Source: Chitinophagaceae bacterium (GTDB taxonomy: Bacteria > Bacteroidota > Bacteroidia > Chitinophagales > Chitinophagaceae). From it: a DNA stretch of 64,000 bases. Of the stretch, positions 11,461 to 23,786 are shown in pieces (positions within the stretch are counted from its first letter, which is position 1; each line of letters opens with the position of its first letter). A program made the translations under genes and the position numbers. The notes beneath the pieces were generated by a model. The model was not told the DNA's origin and searched no databases. It worked only from the letters and a program-made list of their open reading frames with translations. Location of the stretch: NCBI GenBank assembly GCA_024707305.1, contig JANPZZ010000026.1, positions 310,001 through 374,000 of the forward strand, read 5' to 3'.

Positions 11461-11491
11461 ATTGGTACGTTTTGAAAACAAATTGGTACGT
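11461..11491. promoter_or_regulatory. Probable HTCS operator, direct repeat before susC
   Basis: ATTGGTACGT occurs at 11461-11470 and again at 11482-11491, exactly 21 bp apart (two helical turns), about 100 bp before the SusC start and in the intergenic region shared with the HTCS gene. Tandem AraC-type sites on one DNA face are expected for HTCS control. That this is the HTCS site is inference. Confidence 0.6.
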
Positions 11492-11592
11492 ATCGATACC
11501 TGTTTATTCTGATTTTGTACTTCTTTCGTGTATGCTCGGGGTTTAAAGCCGGGCATCGCAACAGAGTTAATTCTTATCAAACGACTGCACTT

Positions 11593-14500
11593 ATGCCAAA
11601 ACGAATTTCCGGGTTCATCCGGTACCTGTCTGCAATTCTCCTTTTTTTTATGGCTTCGCAAAGCCTGACTGCCCAGGGCAACCGTATCTCGGGCAGGGTC
11701 CTTACCAGCGATGATAATAAACCACTTGCGGGCGTTTCTGTTCAGTTGAAAGGAACAGGCACGGGCACCGTCACGGGCGATGATGGTACATTTTCGCTGC
11801 AAGCCAGGGTAGGAGACACCATCGTATTCTCTATTGTTGGTTACGACAATATTGAAAGTCCCGCTTCACAGAATATGTCGATTCTGATGAATCCGGTCGC
11901 TACTGCTTTGAGTGATGTGGTGGTGGTGGGATATGGTACGCAACGTCGCCGCGACCTCACCGGTTCGGTCAGTTCTGTAAGTGGTAGAGATATTAGTTCG
12001 CTGCCTGTACCAAATGTTGGTGAAGCATTGCAGGGACGTGCTGCCGGCGTACAGATAGTAGGATCGGGTACGCCCGGTAGCAATGTTACCATCCGTGTTC
12101 GCGGTACGGGAACAATTAATAACAGTGAGCCGTTGTTGGTTGTGGATGGTGTGCCCACTGATATTCCGCTGAATAATATCAATCCCGACGATATTGCCTC
12201 TATAGAAGTGTTGAAAGATGCATCTGCTGCTGCTATTTATGGTTCGCGCGGTGCAAATGGTGTTGTACTCATTACCACACGCCGCGGAACAAGTGGCAGG
12301 AATACACTGGAATTCAAAACATTTGCAGGTGTACAGAAAGCAACCGATATGGTTGACCTGCTTACGGCAAGCCAGTTTGCTTCATTGCACAATGAAATGA
12401 TGGTAAATAATGGCCAAACGCCAAATCCTGCATTCGCAAATCCAAATTCCTTAGGTAATGGTACCGATTGGCTGGGAGCAATGTTTGGAACGGCGCCGAT
12501 GCAGAGTTATACATTATCTTATGGTGGCGGCAATGGCAAAAGCAATTATTACGTTTCAGGAAATATTTTTGATCAGGAGGGTATTGTTTTAAATACAGGT
12601 TACAAAAGATACACAGTTCAGTTCAACAGCGATACGCGTGTATTCGACTGGTTGAAATTTGGTAATAATCTTTCGCTGAGCCACGATATAAAATCGAGTG
12701 GCTCTTATGATATCCGCAGTGCAATGTCGGCACTACCCACACAATCCATTTTTAATCCTGATGGAACTTATGCCGGACCCGTTGGACAACCATCATGGGT
12801 GGGCGATGTGGCAAACCCTGTAGGTAAGGCAACTTTAAATAAGAACACGATTAAAGGTTACAATGTGTTAGGCAATGTCTATGGAGAGCTGACGCTGATG
12901 CCCGGGTTGCGGTTTAAAACCACCGCAGGTATACAGGCCGCATTCTGGGATACGCGTTATTGGGCGCCGAAATATGACTGGGATCCGATTCCACAACCTA
13001 ACTCCTATCTCGCACAGGGGTACAATAAATCGCTTACCTGGTTGTGGGATAATTATTTCACCTGGGAAAAGCGGTTTAATGATCATAACCTGACGGTTTT
13101 GGCAGGAAGCAGTGCGCAGGCAAATCGCTACGATGGCATGAACGGTTCTATCCAGCAATTCGCCAATGATGTAACGCAACAGTTGAGTAATGGTACATTG
13201 TTACCTACCATCGCAGGTACAGCAAACGAATGGGCATTACTCTCGTTGATGGGCCGCGTAAATTATGCATACCAGGATAAATATCTGTTAACGGCTACGG
13301 TTCGTCGCGATGGTTCATCACGTTTTGGGAATGCAAACAGATATGGAACTTTTCCATCCGCTTCTGCTGCATGGCGCATATCACAGGAAGATTTCTTCCA
13401 CTCCAACCTGATCAATGATCTTAAGTTGCGCGTAGGTTACGGTGTAACAGGTAATCAGAATATCGGCAACTATTCGTTTGCGTCGGTGCTGCAAACGGTG
13501 CAATACAATTTTAATGGAACACCGGTTACTGCTATTGTGCCCCAAATGCTTCCCAACCCCGGTATACGTTGGGAAAAAGTGGAACAGGCAAACATCGGGC
13601 TTGATGCCGCACTATTTAACAACCGCATCAATGTAACAGTTGACGGTTATATAAAAAAATACGAACGACATGCTGGTTCCGATGTCGGTACCCATTTCAA
13701 CGGGTTATTCCGATATTGTTGTTCCCAGCATCAACCTTGGCAAGGTACAGAACCGTGGCGTTGAGCTGACCATTTCTTCCCAGAATACGACAGGGGCATT
13801 CGTCTGGAACTCGAGCCTGAATGTTGCATATAACCAAAACAGGATTCTTCGCCTGAACGATACCATTCCCATGTACACAGGAAGTATCGGACTGAATCAG
13901 AATCTTTCTATTCAGCACCCTGGCGGTTATCCTATTAATGAGTTTTATGGGTTTGTAACCAACGGAATTTTCCAAACGCAAAAAGATGTGGATGATTACG
14001 CAGTACAGGTGCCAGGTTCAGATCCAAACAATCGTACATCACCCGGGGATATCCGTTTCAGGGATTTGAATAATGATGGAAAGATTGACGACAACGACCG
14101 CACTTTCCTCGGCAATCCTAATCCTTCATTCATATTCGCACTCAACAATAGTTTTAACTGGAAAGGATTTGATCTTTCAATTTTTATACAGGGCATTGCA
14201 GGTAATAAAATATACAATGCCAACAGAATTTACCAGGAAGGAATGGCTGTTGCCATAAATCAAACTACTGCAGTGCTGAACAGATGGACAGGCGCAAATA
14301 CCAGCAATACCATGCCACGCGCAGTATTTAATGATCCAAATAAGAATACACGCGTTTCAAATAGATATATCGAAGATGGTTCTTACTTGCGGATAAAGAA
14401 TATAACATTTGGTTACACATTACCTGCGCACATTGCGGGGCGACTGAAAATGTCATCCGCACGGATTTACCTGTCGGCTCAGAACCTGCTCACATTTACC

Positions 14501-14602
14501 AAATATTCTGGCTTCGATCCGGAGGTTCCGGCCAATGGTATCGACCTGAATGTGTACCCGGTTACACGGACGATCAGCGCCGGACTTAATATTAGTTTTT
14601 AA
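11593..14602 (+). CDS. SusC-family TonB-dependent outer-membrane transporter (PUL 1), frameshifted
   Basis: About 1002 residues after repair. The ATG at 11593 gives MPKRISGF and a signal peptide ending SLTAQ. Next come a carboxypeptidase-regulatory-like domain (ISGRVLTSDDNKPLAGVSV), the SusC signature around DVVVVGYGTQRRRDLTGSV, the TonB plug (VVDGVPTDIPLNNINPDDI, SIEVLKDASAAAIYGSRGA) and a 22-strand-type barrel ending GLNISF. It imports oligosaccharides with SusD. The frame breaks in the A7 run at 13653-13659: one A fewer gives IKNTNDMLVPMSVP, the expected barrel sequence, continuing in the second fragment from about 13670. It starts the operon susC-susD-susE-GH31-glycosidase. Confidence 0.95.
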
Positions 14603-14620
14603 CAGACAAATTGTTTCGAA

Positions 14621-16121
14621 ATGAAAACAATAAAATATACTGTTTACATTTTTTCGCTCCTTTTAATCAGTAGTTGCAGTAAGTTTTTGGAAAAAGTGCC
14701 GCTTGATTCGGTGAACTCGTCCAACTACTGGCGAACGGAGGAAGATGCCATTGCTGCAATTAATGGTGCATACCAACCCTTGCAGTGGCCTAAGTTGTAT
14801 AATATGCGCATATGGACAACCGACATCTGGGCTGGGAATTCTATTGTGGGTGCCGGTGGTGGAACGGATGGAATTGAAACGCAGGATATCTCCAATTTCG
14901 TAACGGCTACCGACAATGCAGCCGCCCTGGATATCTGGCGAGGTCCGGCTCCCGGTATTCTCCGTGCCAACCTGGTGATTGAACATGTTCCCGGAATGAA
15001 TATTCGTGAAGAGGTGAAAAACCGCGTAATAGGTGAGGCGCTGTTTTTAAGAGCCACTTATTATTTTATCCTTGTCCGGCTTTTTGGGGATGTACCACTT
15101 ATTACTGTTGCACAAACGCCACAGGATAATCTGCGTCCTTCACGCAACGCTCAATCTGAGATTTATGACCAGATTATCAGCGATCTTACGGAAGCCGTTA
15201 ATCTCCTGCCCGCAGCTTCCACTTATTCGGGCAATGATATCGGTCGCGCTTCAAAGGGTGCAGCAGCAGGGATGCTTGCGAAAGTTTATCTCACACGGGG
15301 CGACCATACAAAAACACTGGAGTATTGCGAACTGGTTTCGTCGCTTGGGTATCAACTAAACGACGATTACGACGACAATTTCAATCCACTCGCAAAGAAT
15401 TCTGTAGAATCGCTATTTGAGGTGCAATACCTCGGAAAAACAAGTTACAGCTTCTGGGATAATGAGAACCAGGCATCCTGGGTGAGCACATTTACAGGCC
15501 CCCGCAATAGCGACATCGTAGCGGGCGGATATGGATGGAACCAGCCTACACAGGAATTTGTCAATCAATATGAGGCCAATGACAACCGCAAAGCCCATAC
15601 GGTGCTTTATAGCGGCGGTCCGGATTTTGATGGCAAAGCTTATCAACCTTCCTGGTCAATGACAGGTTTTAATGTGAGAAAATTTCTGGTGTCGAAAACG
15701 ATATCACCGGACTATGATACCAATCCCTCTAATTTTCCAGTATTGCGTTATGCAGATGTTTTGTTAATGCAGGCTGAAGCGTTGAATGAATTGGGTCGGA
15801 CTGCGGAAGCGCAGGCAGCATCCACATCCATTCATCAGGGTGGCCCATTAAACCGGGTCAGAAAAAAGAGCAGGCCTCACAGATGTAACAGGTCTCTCTC
15901 AGTCCGCACTGCGTGAAAAGATAATGCATGAAAGAAGAATGGAATTGGCGTTTGAAGGTCACTGGTGGTTTGATATGATAAGGGTAAACAACGGCCAGTA
16001 TGCACTCGATTTTCTGCATAGCATTGGAAAAACGAATGCAGGCAGCAAACACCTGCTACTGCCAATTCCCCAAAGGGAAATTGAAGCAAATCCTAACCTG
16101 ACTCAGAATAACGGCTATTGA
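14621..16121 (+). CDS. SusD-family glycan-binding lipoprotein (PUL 1), frameshifted
   Basis: About 499 residues after repair. Signal peptide with lipobox (LLLISSCSKFL) and the SusD N-terminal pattern FLEKVPLDSVNSSNYW, then TPR-like helices (GEALFLRATYYFILVRLFGDVPL; VLRYADVLLMQAEALNELG). It caps the SusC barrel and captures glycan at the cell surface. The A6 run at 15862-15867 carries one extra A; removing it gives NRVRKRAGLTDVTGLS and joins the tail MHERRMELAFEGHWWFD to LLPIPQREIEANPNLTQNNGY, the standard SusD ending. It lies 18 bases after susC. The segment just before the break (about 15815-15850) looks unusual for SusD and may hold a further sequence error. Confidence 0.94.
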
Positions 16122-16152
16122 TAACTCATCATAAGCAATTTAAACGAATTAT

Positions 16153-17623
16153 ATGCGCAAGTCATTTCTTACACCCATTTTCAGTTCGTTGAATGGTATC
16201 ATTCTTTTTACAATTGTGTTGTTGATAACAGCATGTAGTAAGATTGATAAAATGGAACTGAACAAAGGAGATAATCCATTGTCGGTTTCGGCAGATAAAA
16301 CAAATGTTGTCTTGGAGGAAATCAACCGGAATGCAGATGCACTGGAGATTTCCTGGACCAGTGGAACCAATAAAGGAACCAATGCTGCCATTTCTTACAC
16401 GGTAATGATCGATAAAAAGGGAAATAATTTTGCACAAGCAGAAGTTTTGGAAATGGGTCGCGCTGTGTTTTCAAAAAAATATACAGTCAAAGACCTGAAT
16501 GATTTGTTGATCTCACGCTGGAGTGTGGCGCCTGGTGAGTCAACCGTGCTGGAAATAAAAGTTTTAAATGAAGTACAGAATCACGCCGACTTATCGGATG
16601 TTTCAAATGTGTTGGAGATAAATGTGACGACCTATAAGGCCGTGACGACTACTTTATATCTGATAGGCGATGCTGCGCCGAATGGATGGAGTGCGGATAA
16701 TGCGGAGCCGCTGGTTCCCAGTCTGACGGATGCTGGCGTGTTCACTTATCGCGGTCAGCTACGCGCAGGTGAGTACAAGTTTATTACTACGCTGGGTTCT
16801 TTTCTTCCTTCGTATAACAAGGGTGCAGACGATACCAAACTACTTTTTCGCGAATCAGATAGTGATCCCGACGAAAAGTTTGTAAACGCTTCGCAGGGGG
16901 TTTATGATATTACGATCAACCTACTGACGCTTTCTATTTCTGTATCAGCTGCCGATCTTCCACCTTATGAGCGTTTATGGATGTTGGGTGACGCCACACC
17001 AACAGGATGGAACATTGATAACCCTTCTGAAATGCGCGTTGATTCATCCAATCTTTTTGTATTTACTTATAATGGATTGTTGAACGTAGGGGAATTTAAA
17101 ATACCAGTAAGTACCGGCGATTTCGGAACGGATTATTACATGCCATTGACAAATGCGCCCGATATTACTGAAACCGGAGTGCAATGGGTGGCTGGCGGCA
17201 ACCCGGATTACAAATGGAATATCACAACCGCCGGTCCCTATAAAATAAAACTCGATATTCAAAACCTGACGATTAATATAAAACCATTTACTCCTTATGC
17301 AAATATCTGGATGGTAGGCGATGCATCACCCGTTGGCTGGAATATTGACAGCCCACAACCGATGACGCCCACTCCCGGGGATCCTTATGAGTTTTCCTAT
17401 ACGGGTCCGTTAAATGCAGGCGAATTCAAATTTCCTGTGGAAACAGGCAACTGGGGGAGGCGATTTCTTTATGCCCGTAATAAATGGCTCCGGACCCGGC
17501 AGTACTCAAATGAAATTTGTACCTTCTGGCAGTCCGGATTTTAAATGGCGCATTACACAAGCGGGAAATTATAAAGTAACGATTAACCAGTTGTATGAGA
17601 CGATTTCGATAGTTCCACAATAG
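16153..17623 (+). CDS. SusE/SusF-like surface glycan-binding lipoprotein, frameshifted
   Basis: About 489 residues after repair. Lipobox LLITACSK, then a SusE N-terminal domain (SVSADKTNVVLEEINRNADA, ISWTSGTN) and three related beta-sandwich modules that each open with a (L/W)xxGDAxPxGW motif: YLIGDAAPNGW, LWMLGDATPTGW and IWMVGDASPVGW. Known SusE/SusF proteins hold starch-binding modules of this kind, so alpha-glucan binding is plausible, though not proven. The frame breaks at the G5 run 17453-17457: one G fewer gives NWGGDFFMPVINGSG. Third gene of the susC operon. The three modules are internal duplications. Confidence 0.85.
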
Positions 17624-17624
17624 A

Positions 17625-17664
17625 GAAATGAGGAAATGTGGAAATGAGGAAATGTGGAAATGTG
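17625..17664. repeat. GAAATGAG/GAAATGTG octamer tandem repeat
   Basis: Five contiguous 8-base units (GAAATGAG, GAAATGTG, GAAATGAG, GAAATGTG, GAAATGTG) fill the gap between the SusE stop and the GH31 start. Similar units recur at 26020-26070 and, inverted, near 28790-28828. Confidence 0.85.
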
Positions 17665-17690
17665 TTTTGAGTTCGGTTTGATTAATATTT

Positions 17691-20197
17691 ATGAAGAAAA
17701 CTTTCTTATATACGTTTTTTTTGGTGATTGGATTTGCCGTATCTGCAAAGGCGCAGTGGCAAAAGGCCGGCAATTGTATTGGCTATGAAATAAGCGACAA
17801 CACGGTTTTTTTTCGATTTGATAATTCCGGAAAATTATCGTTGAGATTTTGTTCACCAACGATGGTGAAAGTGTGGTATTCTACTTCCGGTAATTTTTTC
17901 CCGAAACAATGAGTCGTTTGCTGTTATCAATGAACAACTGGACGATCCGGGAAAAATACAGGTGGAAGAGCGCCCTGAATCATTTGAGATTTTCACATCC
18001 CGTTTGCGTATTCGAGTGGAGAAAGCACCATTTCGTATGCAGATATTCGATAAATGGCAGAAGTTGTTGCTGGGCGATTACCAGGATCAGGGATTCATGA
18101 GCGATAATGAAAAACGTATCGCCGTAAAATCGCTGAGAAATGATGAATACTTTTTTGGCCTTGGTGAAAAAGCGGGTCCATTAAATCGCCGGGGACGTAT
18201 GTACAGCATGTGGAACAGCGACAAACCTTGTTATTCCACCACGGAGGATCCGCTTTATAAAAGCATTCCTTTTTTCATCAGCAGTTATAAGTATGGTGTT
18301 TTTTTCGACAACACCTATAAATCTGTATTTCGTTTTGGCACCGTCGCCGACGACTATTATAGTTTTGAAGCGCCCGGTGGCGAAATGATCTATTATTTTA
18401 TTCACGGAAATGATTTTAAGCAGATCATTGAACAATACATTCAACTGACGGGAAAACCGATCATGCCACCGGAGTGGGCGCTTGGCTTTTCGCAGTCGCG
18501 CGGCATGTACACTTACGAGAACCAGGCGAGATCAATCGCTGCCGAGTTCCGGAAGCGCCAGATTCCCTGCGATATAATCTATCAGGATATAGGCTGGACA
18601 GAAGGTCTGCAAAATTTTGAATGGCGGAAAGATCGTTATACAAATCCGAAAGGGATGTTGCAATATCTCGACTCACTCGGATTTAAGATGATTGTATCGC
18701 AGGATCCTGTTATTTCACAAGCGACAGCCAGGCAATGGCGCGAAGCTGATTCGCTGGGTTATTTTGTAAAAGACAGTCGAACTGGCAAATCGTATGATAT
18801 GCCCTGGCCCTGGGGTGGTAATTGTGGAGTTGTTGATTTTACAATTCCTGCTGTGGCCGACTGGTGGGGACAATACCAGCAAAAACCAATTGATGATGGC
18901 GTGCGGGGATTTTGGACAGACATGGGAGAGCCCGCATGGACGAATGAAGAAGCAACGGAGCGCCTGGTGATGCAACATCATATTGGCATGCACAATGAAA
19001 TTCACAATGTGTATGGGTTAACATGGGATAAAGTAGTGACCGAGCAGTTTCAGAAAAGAAATCCCGGTAAGCGGGTTTTTCAAATGACGAGGGCTGCCTA
19101 TGCGGGTTTACAACGATACAGCTTTGGCTGGTCGGGCGATAGTGGCAGTGGTGAAGATGTATTGGATGGATGGAACCGACTCGCCAATCAGATTCCAATG
19201 GGTTTGTCGGCAGGCATGGGAGGTATCCCATTCTGGACAACCGATATTTCCGGGTACTGTGGTGATATAAAAGACTATCCCGCGATGGCAGAACTGTATA
19301 CACGCTGGATGCAATTTGGTGTATTCAACCCTTTAAGCCGGGCGCACCATGAAGGCGACAATGCAGTAGAGCCCTGGATGTTTGGCGAAGAAGCAGAGAA
19401 AAAATGCGCGCGCTGCCATTGAAATGAAATACCAACTCTTTCCATATATCTACACTTATGCCCGCGAAGCACACGATAAAGGTCTTCCGCTGATGCGTGC
19501 GATGCTGCTTGAATATCCCAATGATCCGGAAACCTATCTCGTGAACGACCAGTTTTTCTTTGGGAAAGAACTGTTGGTGGCACCTGTAGTGAAAAAAGGT
19601 GCAACAACGCGTCGTGTTTATTTACCCGAAGGGGAGTGGATTGACTATCACGATGGAAAAACAATTTTAGAAGGTGAACAGCAGGTGTCGGTCAAAACAA
19701 CACTTAGCCGCATCCCGATTTTTGTAAAAAAAGGATCTATCATTCCTTCTATGCCCGTGATGCAATACATACATGAAAAGCGCGATTATTCACTTTCGTT
19801 GAATATTTATCCTGCTAACGAGGGACAATCTGCTTTTTTTAATCTGTATGAAGACGATGGAGAGACGACCGATTATTTGAAAGATAAATACAGTACTACA
19901 GCATTTACCTGTAATACAACGGTTGCCGGGTATGATGTTACGATCAGTAAACCCGAGAACAAAGAATACCTGGCGCCTGGAAAGCGCGACTATCTTATCA
20001 AATTATTTATACCCAAAAAACCGAAATCGATTAAAATGTCGGGGAAGACAATAGTTGAGAAACCGATTCTTTCGTTTAAAAAGAACAGGGATGATGTAAC
20101 GGGTGATACCGGCTGGAGTTGGGACGCAGAATCGGGAATTTGTTATATCCGAATACCTGCAAACGGCCAGGAACGCCGGGTTGAAATATCGCGGTGA
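17691..20197 (+). CDS. GH31 family alpha-glycosidase, two frameshifts
   Basis: About 834 residues after repair. Signal peptide ending SAKAQ, N-terminal beta-sandwich (FFGLGEKAGPLNRRGRMYSMW), then the GH31 barrel: CDIIYQDIGWTEG, nucleophile Asp in GFWTDMGEP and acid/base Asp in GWSGDSGSGED. The C-terminal beta domains include a DUF5110-like segment (LSLNIYPANEGQSAFFNLYEDDG). The nucleophile motif is DMGEP rather than the commoner DMNEP, as in some GH31 transglycosylase and glucosidase subgroups. Breaks: T6 at 17894-17899 (one T fewer gives NFSRNNESFAVINE) and A6 at 19399-19404 (one A fewer gives EKNARAAIEMKYQLFPY). With the SusE protein it suggests an alpha-glucan target. alpha-Xylosidase or other alpha-glycosidase activity remains possible. 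Confidence 0.92.
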
Positions 20198-20224
20198 AAT
20201 TTCAAAGATTTTAACTGAGTGATT

Positions 20225-22920
20225 ATGTTTTCATTTAAATTCTGCAACCTGTTTTTCAGGTGTGCATTGACCTTCTTGTGCCTGGTACTCGCTACAAATA
20301 TGCAGGCACAGCATCCGCTTTGGAAATCTGATGCATACGCCATCTATGCTGATAGCGTGGTGCAACAAAATTACCGGGCGTATGCAAAATCGAGATACGA
20401 ACTTATTTCCGATTATAAAAGTCCAGCGAATGAATTTAAATCATCTGCCATAACATTTAAATTCAGTATCAATGGAAAGGATAATGAAATGCTGAGTGGA
20501 AATGATCATCATTTTAATATCAGTTCTTCAAGCCTGTATAGTGAAACGCCACTCATAAAGTTTGGTAAACAGATGAAGCCTGTTAAAGGGGAGAAGACAG
20601 GATTTCTAAAGCCGGGAACAACGCTTAAGTTGCGACTGGATATGCGTGAAGTGTTGAACGCTTTTAAAACAAAAGGTTATTATACGGCGTTCGATGGAAC
20701 AAAAATTTATAAAGAAGATTTTCACGGGGTATTTGTTGCGGGGAGTTCTGCTCCGCTGATTTGGGATTTCGACAACCTGGTTCACCATCCTGAACTGGAA
20801 TTGAAAGATGAGGACGGTGATGGTATCTATGAAATCCTCCTGAAGATGAATGTAGCGGAGGATGAAAAAGAAAACACTTTCGCACTGGCGACAAACCCGC
20901 GATATCACAGCATTTCCATTTGCCGAATCACCTTATGTAATGCAGGATGCTTTATATAACCTCGCGATTGAAGAGATGGTGAATGCGGTGGAGCCTGATA
21001 GTACTTTGAGAACAGGCAAAGAATGGGCAGGCGTTTGGACGCGTGACGTAAGTTATAGTATTATACTTTCCATGGCACACCTACAGCCGCAGGCCGCGCG
21101 CTACAGTTTGTTACGGAAAGTAGATCGTAATAAAAAAATTATTCAGGATACAGGAACAGGCGGTGCCTGGCCCATCAGCACCGATCGTATGGTTTGGGCG
21201 GTTGCAGCCTGGGAGTTGTACAAAGTGAATGGCGATGGCAAATGGCTGGAAGAGGCATTTGAGATAATTAAAATCTCTCTTCAGGCCGACAGGGATGTTG
21301 CTTATGATGCCGCAACCGGTTTGGTAAAAGGAGAATCTTCGTTTCTCGACTGGCGAGAACAAACGTATCCGAAGTGGATGCAGCCTGCTGATATTTTTGA
21401 ATCGTTTAATCTCGGGACAAATGCAGTGCACTACCAGGCAAATAAAGTAGCTGCTGCGATGGCCGAAATACTGAATCAGAAAAGTGACCAGCTATTATTT
21501 GAAACAACGGCTGAAAAACTAAAGCAAGCAATCAACAAACATTTCTGGCTGGAAGAAAGAGGCATTTATGCACAATATATTTATGGACGGATCAATAAGA
21601 TAATCTCTCCTCGGTCGGAAGCGCTTGGTTCTGCACTTTGTGTACTGTTTGGAATAGCTGATGAGCAACAGGCAAAAAAATTAGTGTCATCCATGCCGCT
21701 GACGACATATGGTGTCAGTTGTATTTTTCCACAGATACCGGAAATTCCACCTTATCACAACAATGGGGTCTGGCCCTTTGTACAATCGTACTGGTTATGG
21801 GCAGGCGCCATTGCCCGCAACGAGAAATCTGTAATGGAAAGTATTGCTTCCATTTATCGACCCGCAGCTTTATTTGTGACAAATAAAGAAAATTTTGTTG
21901 CAGAAAACGGTGACTATGCCGGTACGCAAATAAATTCCAGCAATATGCTTTGGAGTCTTGCCGGAAACATCAGCATCGTCCATCGTTTGCTATTTGGAAT
22001 TCAATTTGAAAAAGAGCAACTCATTTTCAAACCTTTTGTTCCCGAAGCTTTGAAAGGTATACGTCACCTGCACAATTTTCGCTACCGAAACGCGGTTCTC
22101 CATATTATTGTAGATGGGTTTGGGGATGAAATTGATCAGTTTGCATTAGATGGCGTTTCGCAAAAAGGAATTTGTGTTTCCTGCTACCCTTACAGGCACA
22201 CATGAGATAAAAATCAGGCTGAAAAGTAGTGCTCATTCGGGTGAAGTAAATCATCAACCTGTCTTGTTTACACCCGCCACACCTGATGTGATTTTATCAG
22301 GTAAAAAACTTAGCTGGCGTGCTGTACCAGGTGCACGTCGTTACCGTGTAATGGTGAATGGCATCACAGCGAGTGAGGTGGAAAGCACGAGCTATAATCT
22401 ACAATCGGACTCATTCAGCGAATACCAGGTCATCGCCATTGACGAAAACGGATTGGAATCTTTTGCAAGTGAACCCGTAATCGCCAATGCAAAAGATATT
22501 TCATTCGAACTCGAGAATGTTGTTGCCGCTGCACTATTGCCTTACAAAGGGTATAGTGGAAGAGGTTTTGTTGAAACCAGTACAACGGTGAATTCAATTA
22601 TTGAAGTGCCTGTATCTGTTTCCCAGCCGGGACGATATCTGATCGATATCCGTTATGCAAACGGAAACGGGCCTGTGAATACGGATAATAAGTGTGCCGT
22701 TCGTTCATTGATCGTAAATAGTGTCAAAGCCGGCACAATGGTTTTTCCGCATCGTGGTAAGGGAGAATGGAGCGATTGGGGATGGAGCAATCATGTAGCC
22801 GTAAGTCTCGACGCAGGGGATCACATGCTTCGAATCGAGTACCAGTCTTCTAATGAAAATATGAATATTGAAGTCAACCAGGCCATGCTCGACAAGCTGC
22901 GGCTGCGGAAGATAGATTAA
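20225..22920 (+). CDS. Secreted six-hairpin glycosidase with CBM35-like C-terminal module, two frameshifts
   Basis: About 897 residues after repair. Signal peptide (CLVLATNMQAQ), a ~220-residue N-domain, then an (alpha/alpha)6 toroid with WAGVWTRDVSYSIILSMAHL, GTGGAWPISTDRMVWAVAAW, WREQTYPKWMQPADIFESF and NNGVWPFVQSYWLWAGA. This resembles glycogen-debranching/GH63-type catalytic domains. An FN3-like stretch leads to a C-terminal beta-sandwich (GYSGRGFVE, WGWSNHVAVSLDAGDHMLRI) of CBM35/CBM6 type. Breaks: one extra base between about 20885 and 20912, and one in the A5 run 22162-22166 (corrected VSQKEFVFPATLTG). The activity is probably on alpha-linked glucose or related sugars, given the GH31 neighbour; the exact GH family is not certain. 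Last gene of the PUL 1 operon. Confidence 0.78.
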
Positions 22921-22929
22921 GTTGGATTT

Positions 22930-23751
22930 TCATGCTTTACCATTCACAACACTTGCCGGTGAATAGCCGAAATGTTTTCGGAATGCGTGAGAGAAATGGG
23001 AGAGATTTTCAAAGCCCACTTCAAAATATACATCTACCGGTTTTTTCTTTTTTTCGGTAAACTGGTAATGCGCTAGTTCAAGCCTTTTTTGCGTAAGCCA
23101 TTTTTGTGGGGTGGTGTGAAATGTTTTTTTGAAATCACGTTTGAAGCTGCTTAAGCTGCGACCGGTGAGATAACTGAACTTTTCCATCGACATATTAAAC
23201 ATGAAATTCTTTTCCATAAAACTAATAAGATCCGCTTTGCCTGGTTCTTCGAAATTTCCAAGTATACCATCAATTTCTTTATCAACTTTCCGAAGAATGG
23301 TAATGGCTTCTGTTATTTTTAGTGAAGCGATATCTTCCGGGAAATTATCCTGCATTTCAAAATAGGGAATCAGCGAAGCGAGGCAGCTTTCAAGAAGCGG
23401 ATGTTTTTGAAAGCTTCTTATTTTGTGGGAAAGCGCCGCATTGGGTTTAATGTGGTTGGCGGCATAGTATTGTTTTAGTTTTTCTGCTGTAAGATGCATT
23501 ACAACCGCTTTATGGGGCTGACCGTTTTTGGGATAATTAATGATCGTTGCTATTTGATTACGCGGAATAAGAAAAATGTCACCGGGTCCAAAAATGTATT
23601 CTGCGTCAGCCTGTATAATCTTTGTTTCTCCGGAAATAAACCACACCAACATGTGGTATTCAAACATCAGTTCGGTTTTAAACAACCGGTCATCAAATGA
23701 GGAGAGTTTGATATCGGGAGTGATGTATTTTAACCTGTATTCGATATTCAT
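22930..23751 (-). CDS. AraC-family transcriptional regulator with cupin sensor
   Basis: 273 residues. An N-terminal cupin-like half (MLVWFISGETKII, FGPGDIFLIPRNQIATI) is followed by a C-terminal AraC pair of helix-turn-helix motifs (MEKFSYLTGRSLSSFKRDFK and VDVYFEVGFENLSHFSHAFR, ending FGYSPASV). It has no membrane segment, so it is a one-component cytosolic activator. It lies 35 bases downstream of the SDR gene on the same strand and may control it: a direct repeat stands before the SDR start. The ligand cannot be deduced. It is convergent with the end of the PUL 1 operon, only 9 bases away. Confidence 0.9.
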   Translation of the reverse strand: MNIEYRLKYITPDIKLSSFDDRLFKTELMFEYHMLVWFISGETKIIQADAEYIFGPGDIFLIPRNQIATIINYPKNGQPHKAVVMHLTAEKLKQYYAANHIKPNAALSHKIRSFQKHPLLESCLASLIPYFEMQDNFPEDIASLKITEAITILRKVDKEIDGILGNFEEPGKADLISFMEKNFMFNMSMEKFSYLTGRSLSSFKRDFKKTFHTTPQKWLTQKRLELAHYQFTEKKKKPVDVYFEVGFENLSHFSHAFRKHFGYSPASVVNGKA

Positions 23752-23786
23752 AACTTGAATTTACAAATGAAGTAAGTAAAACGAGA

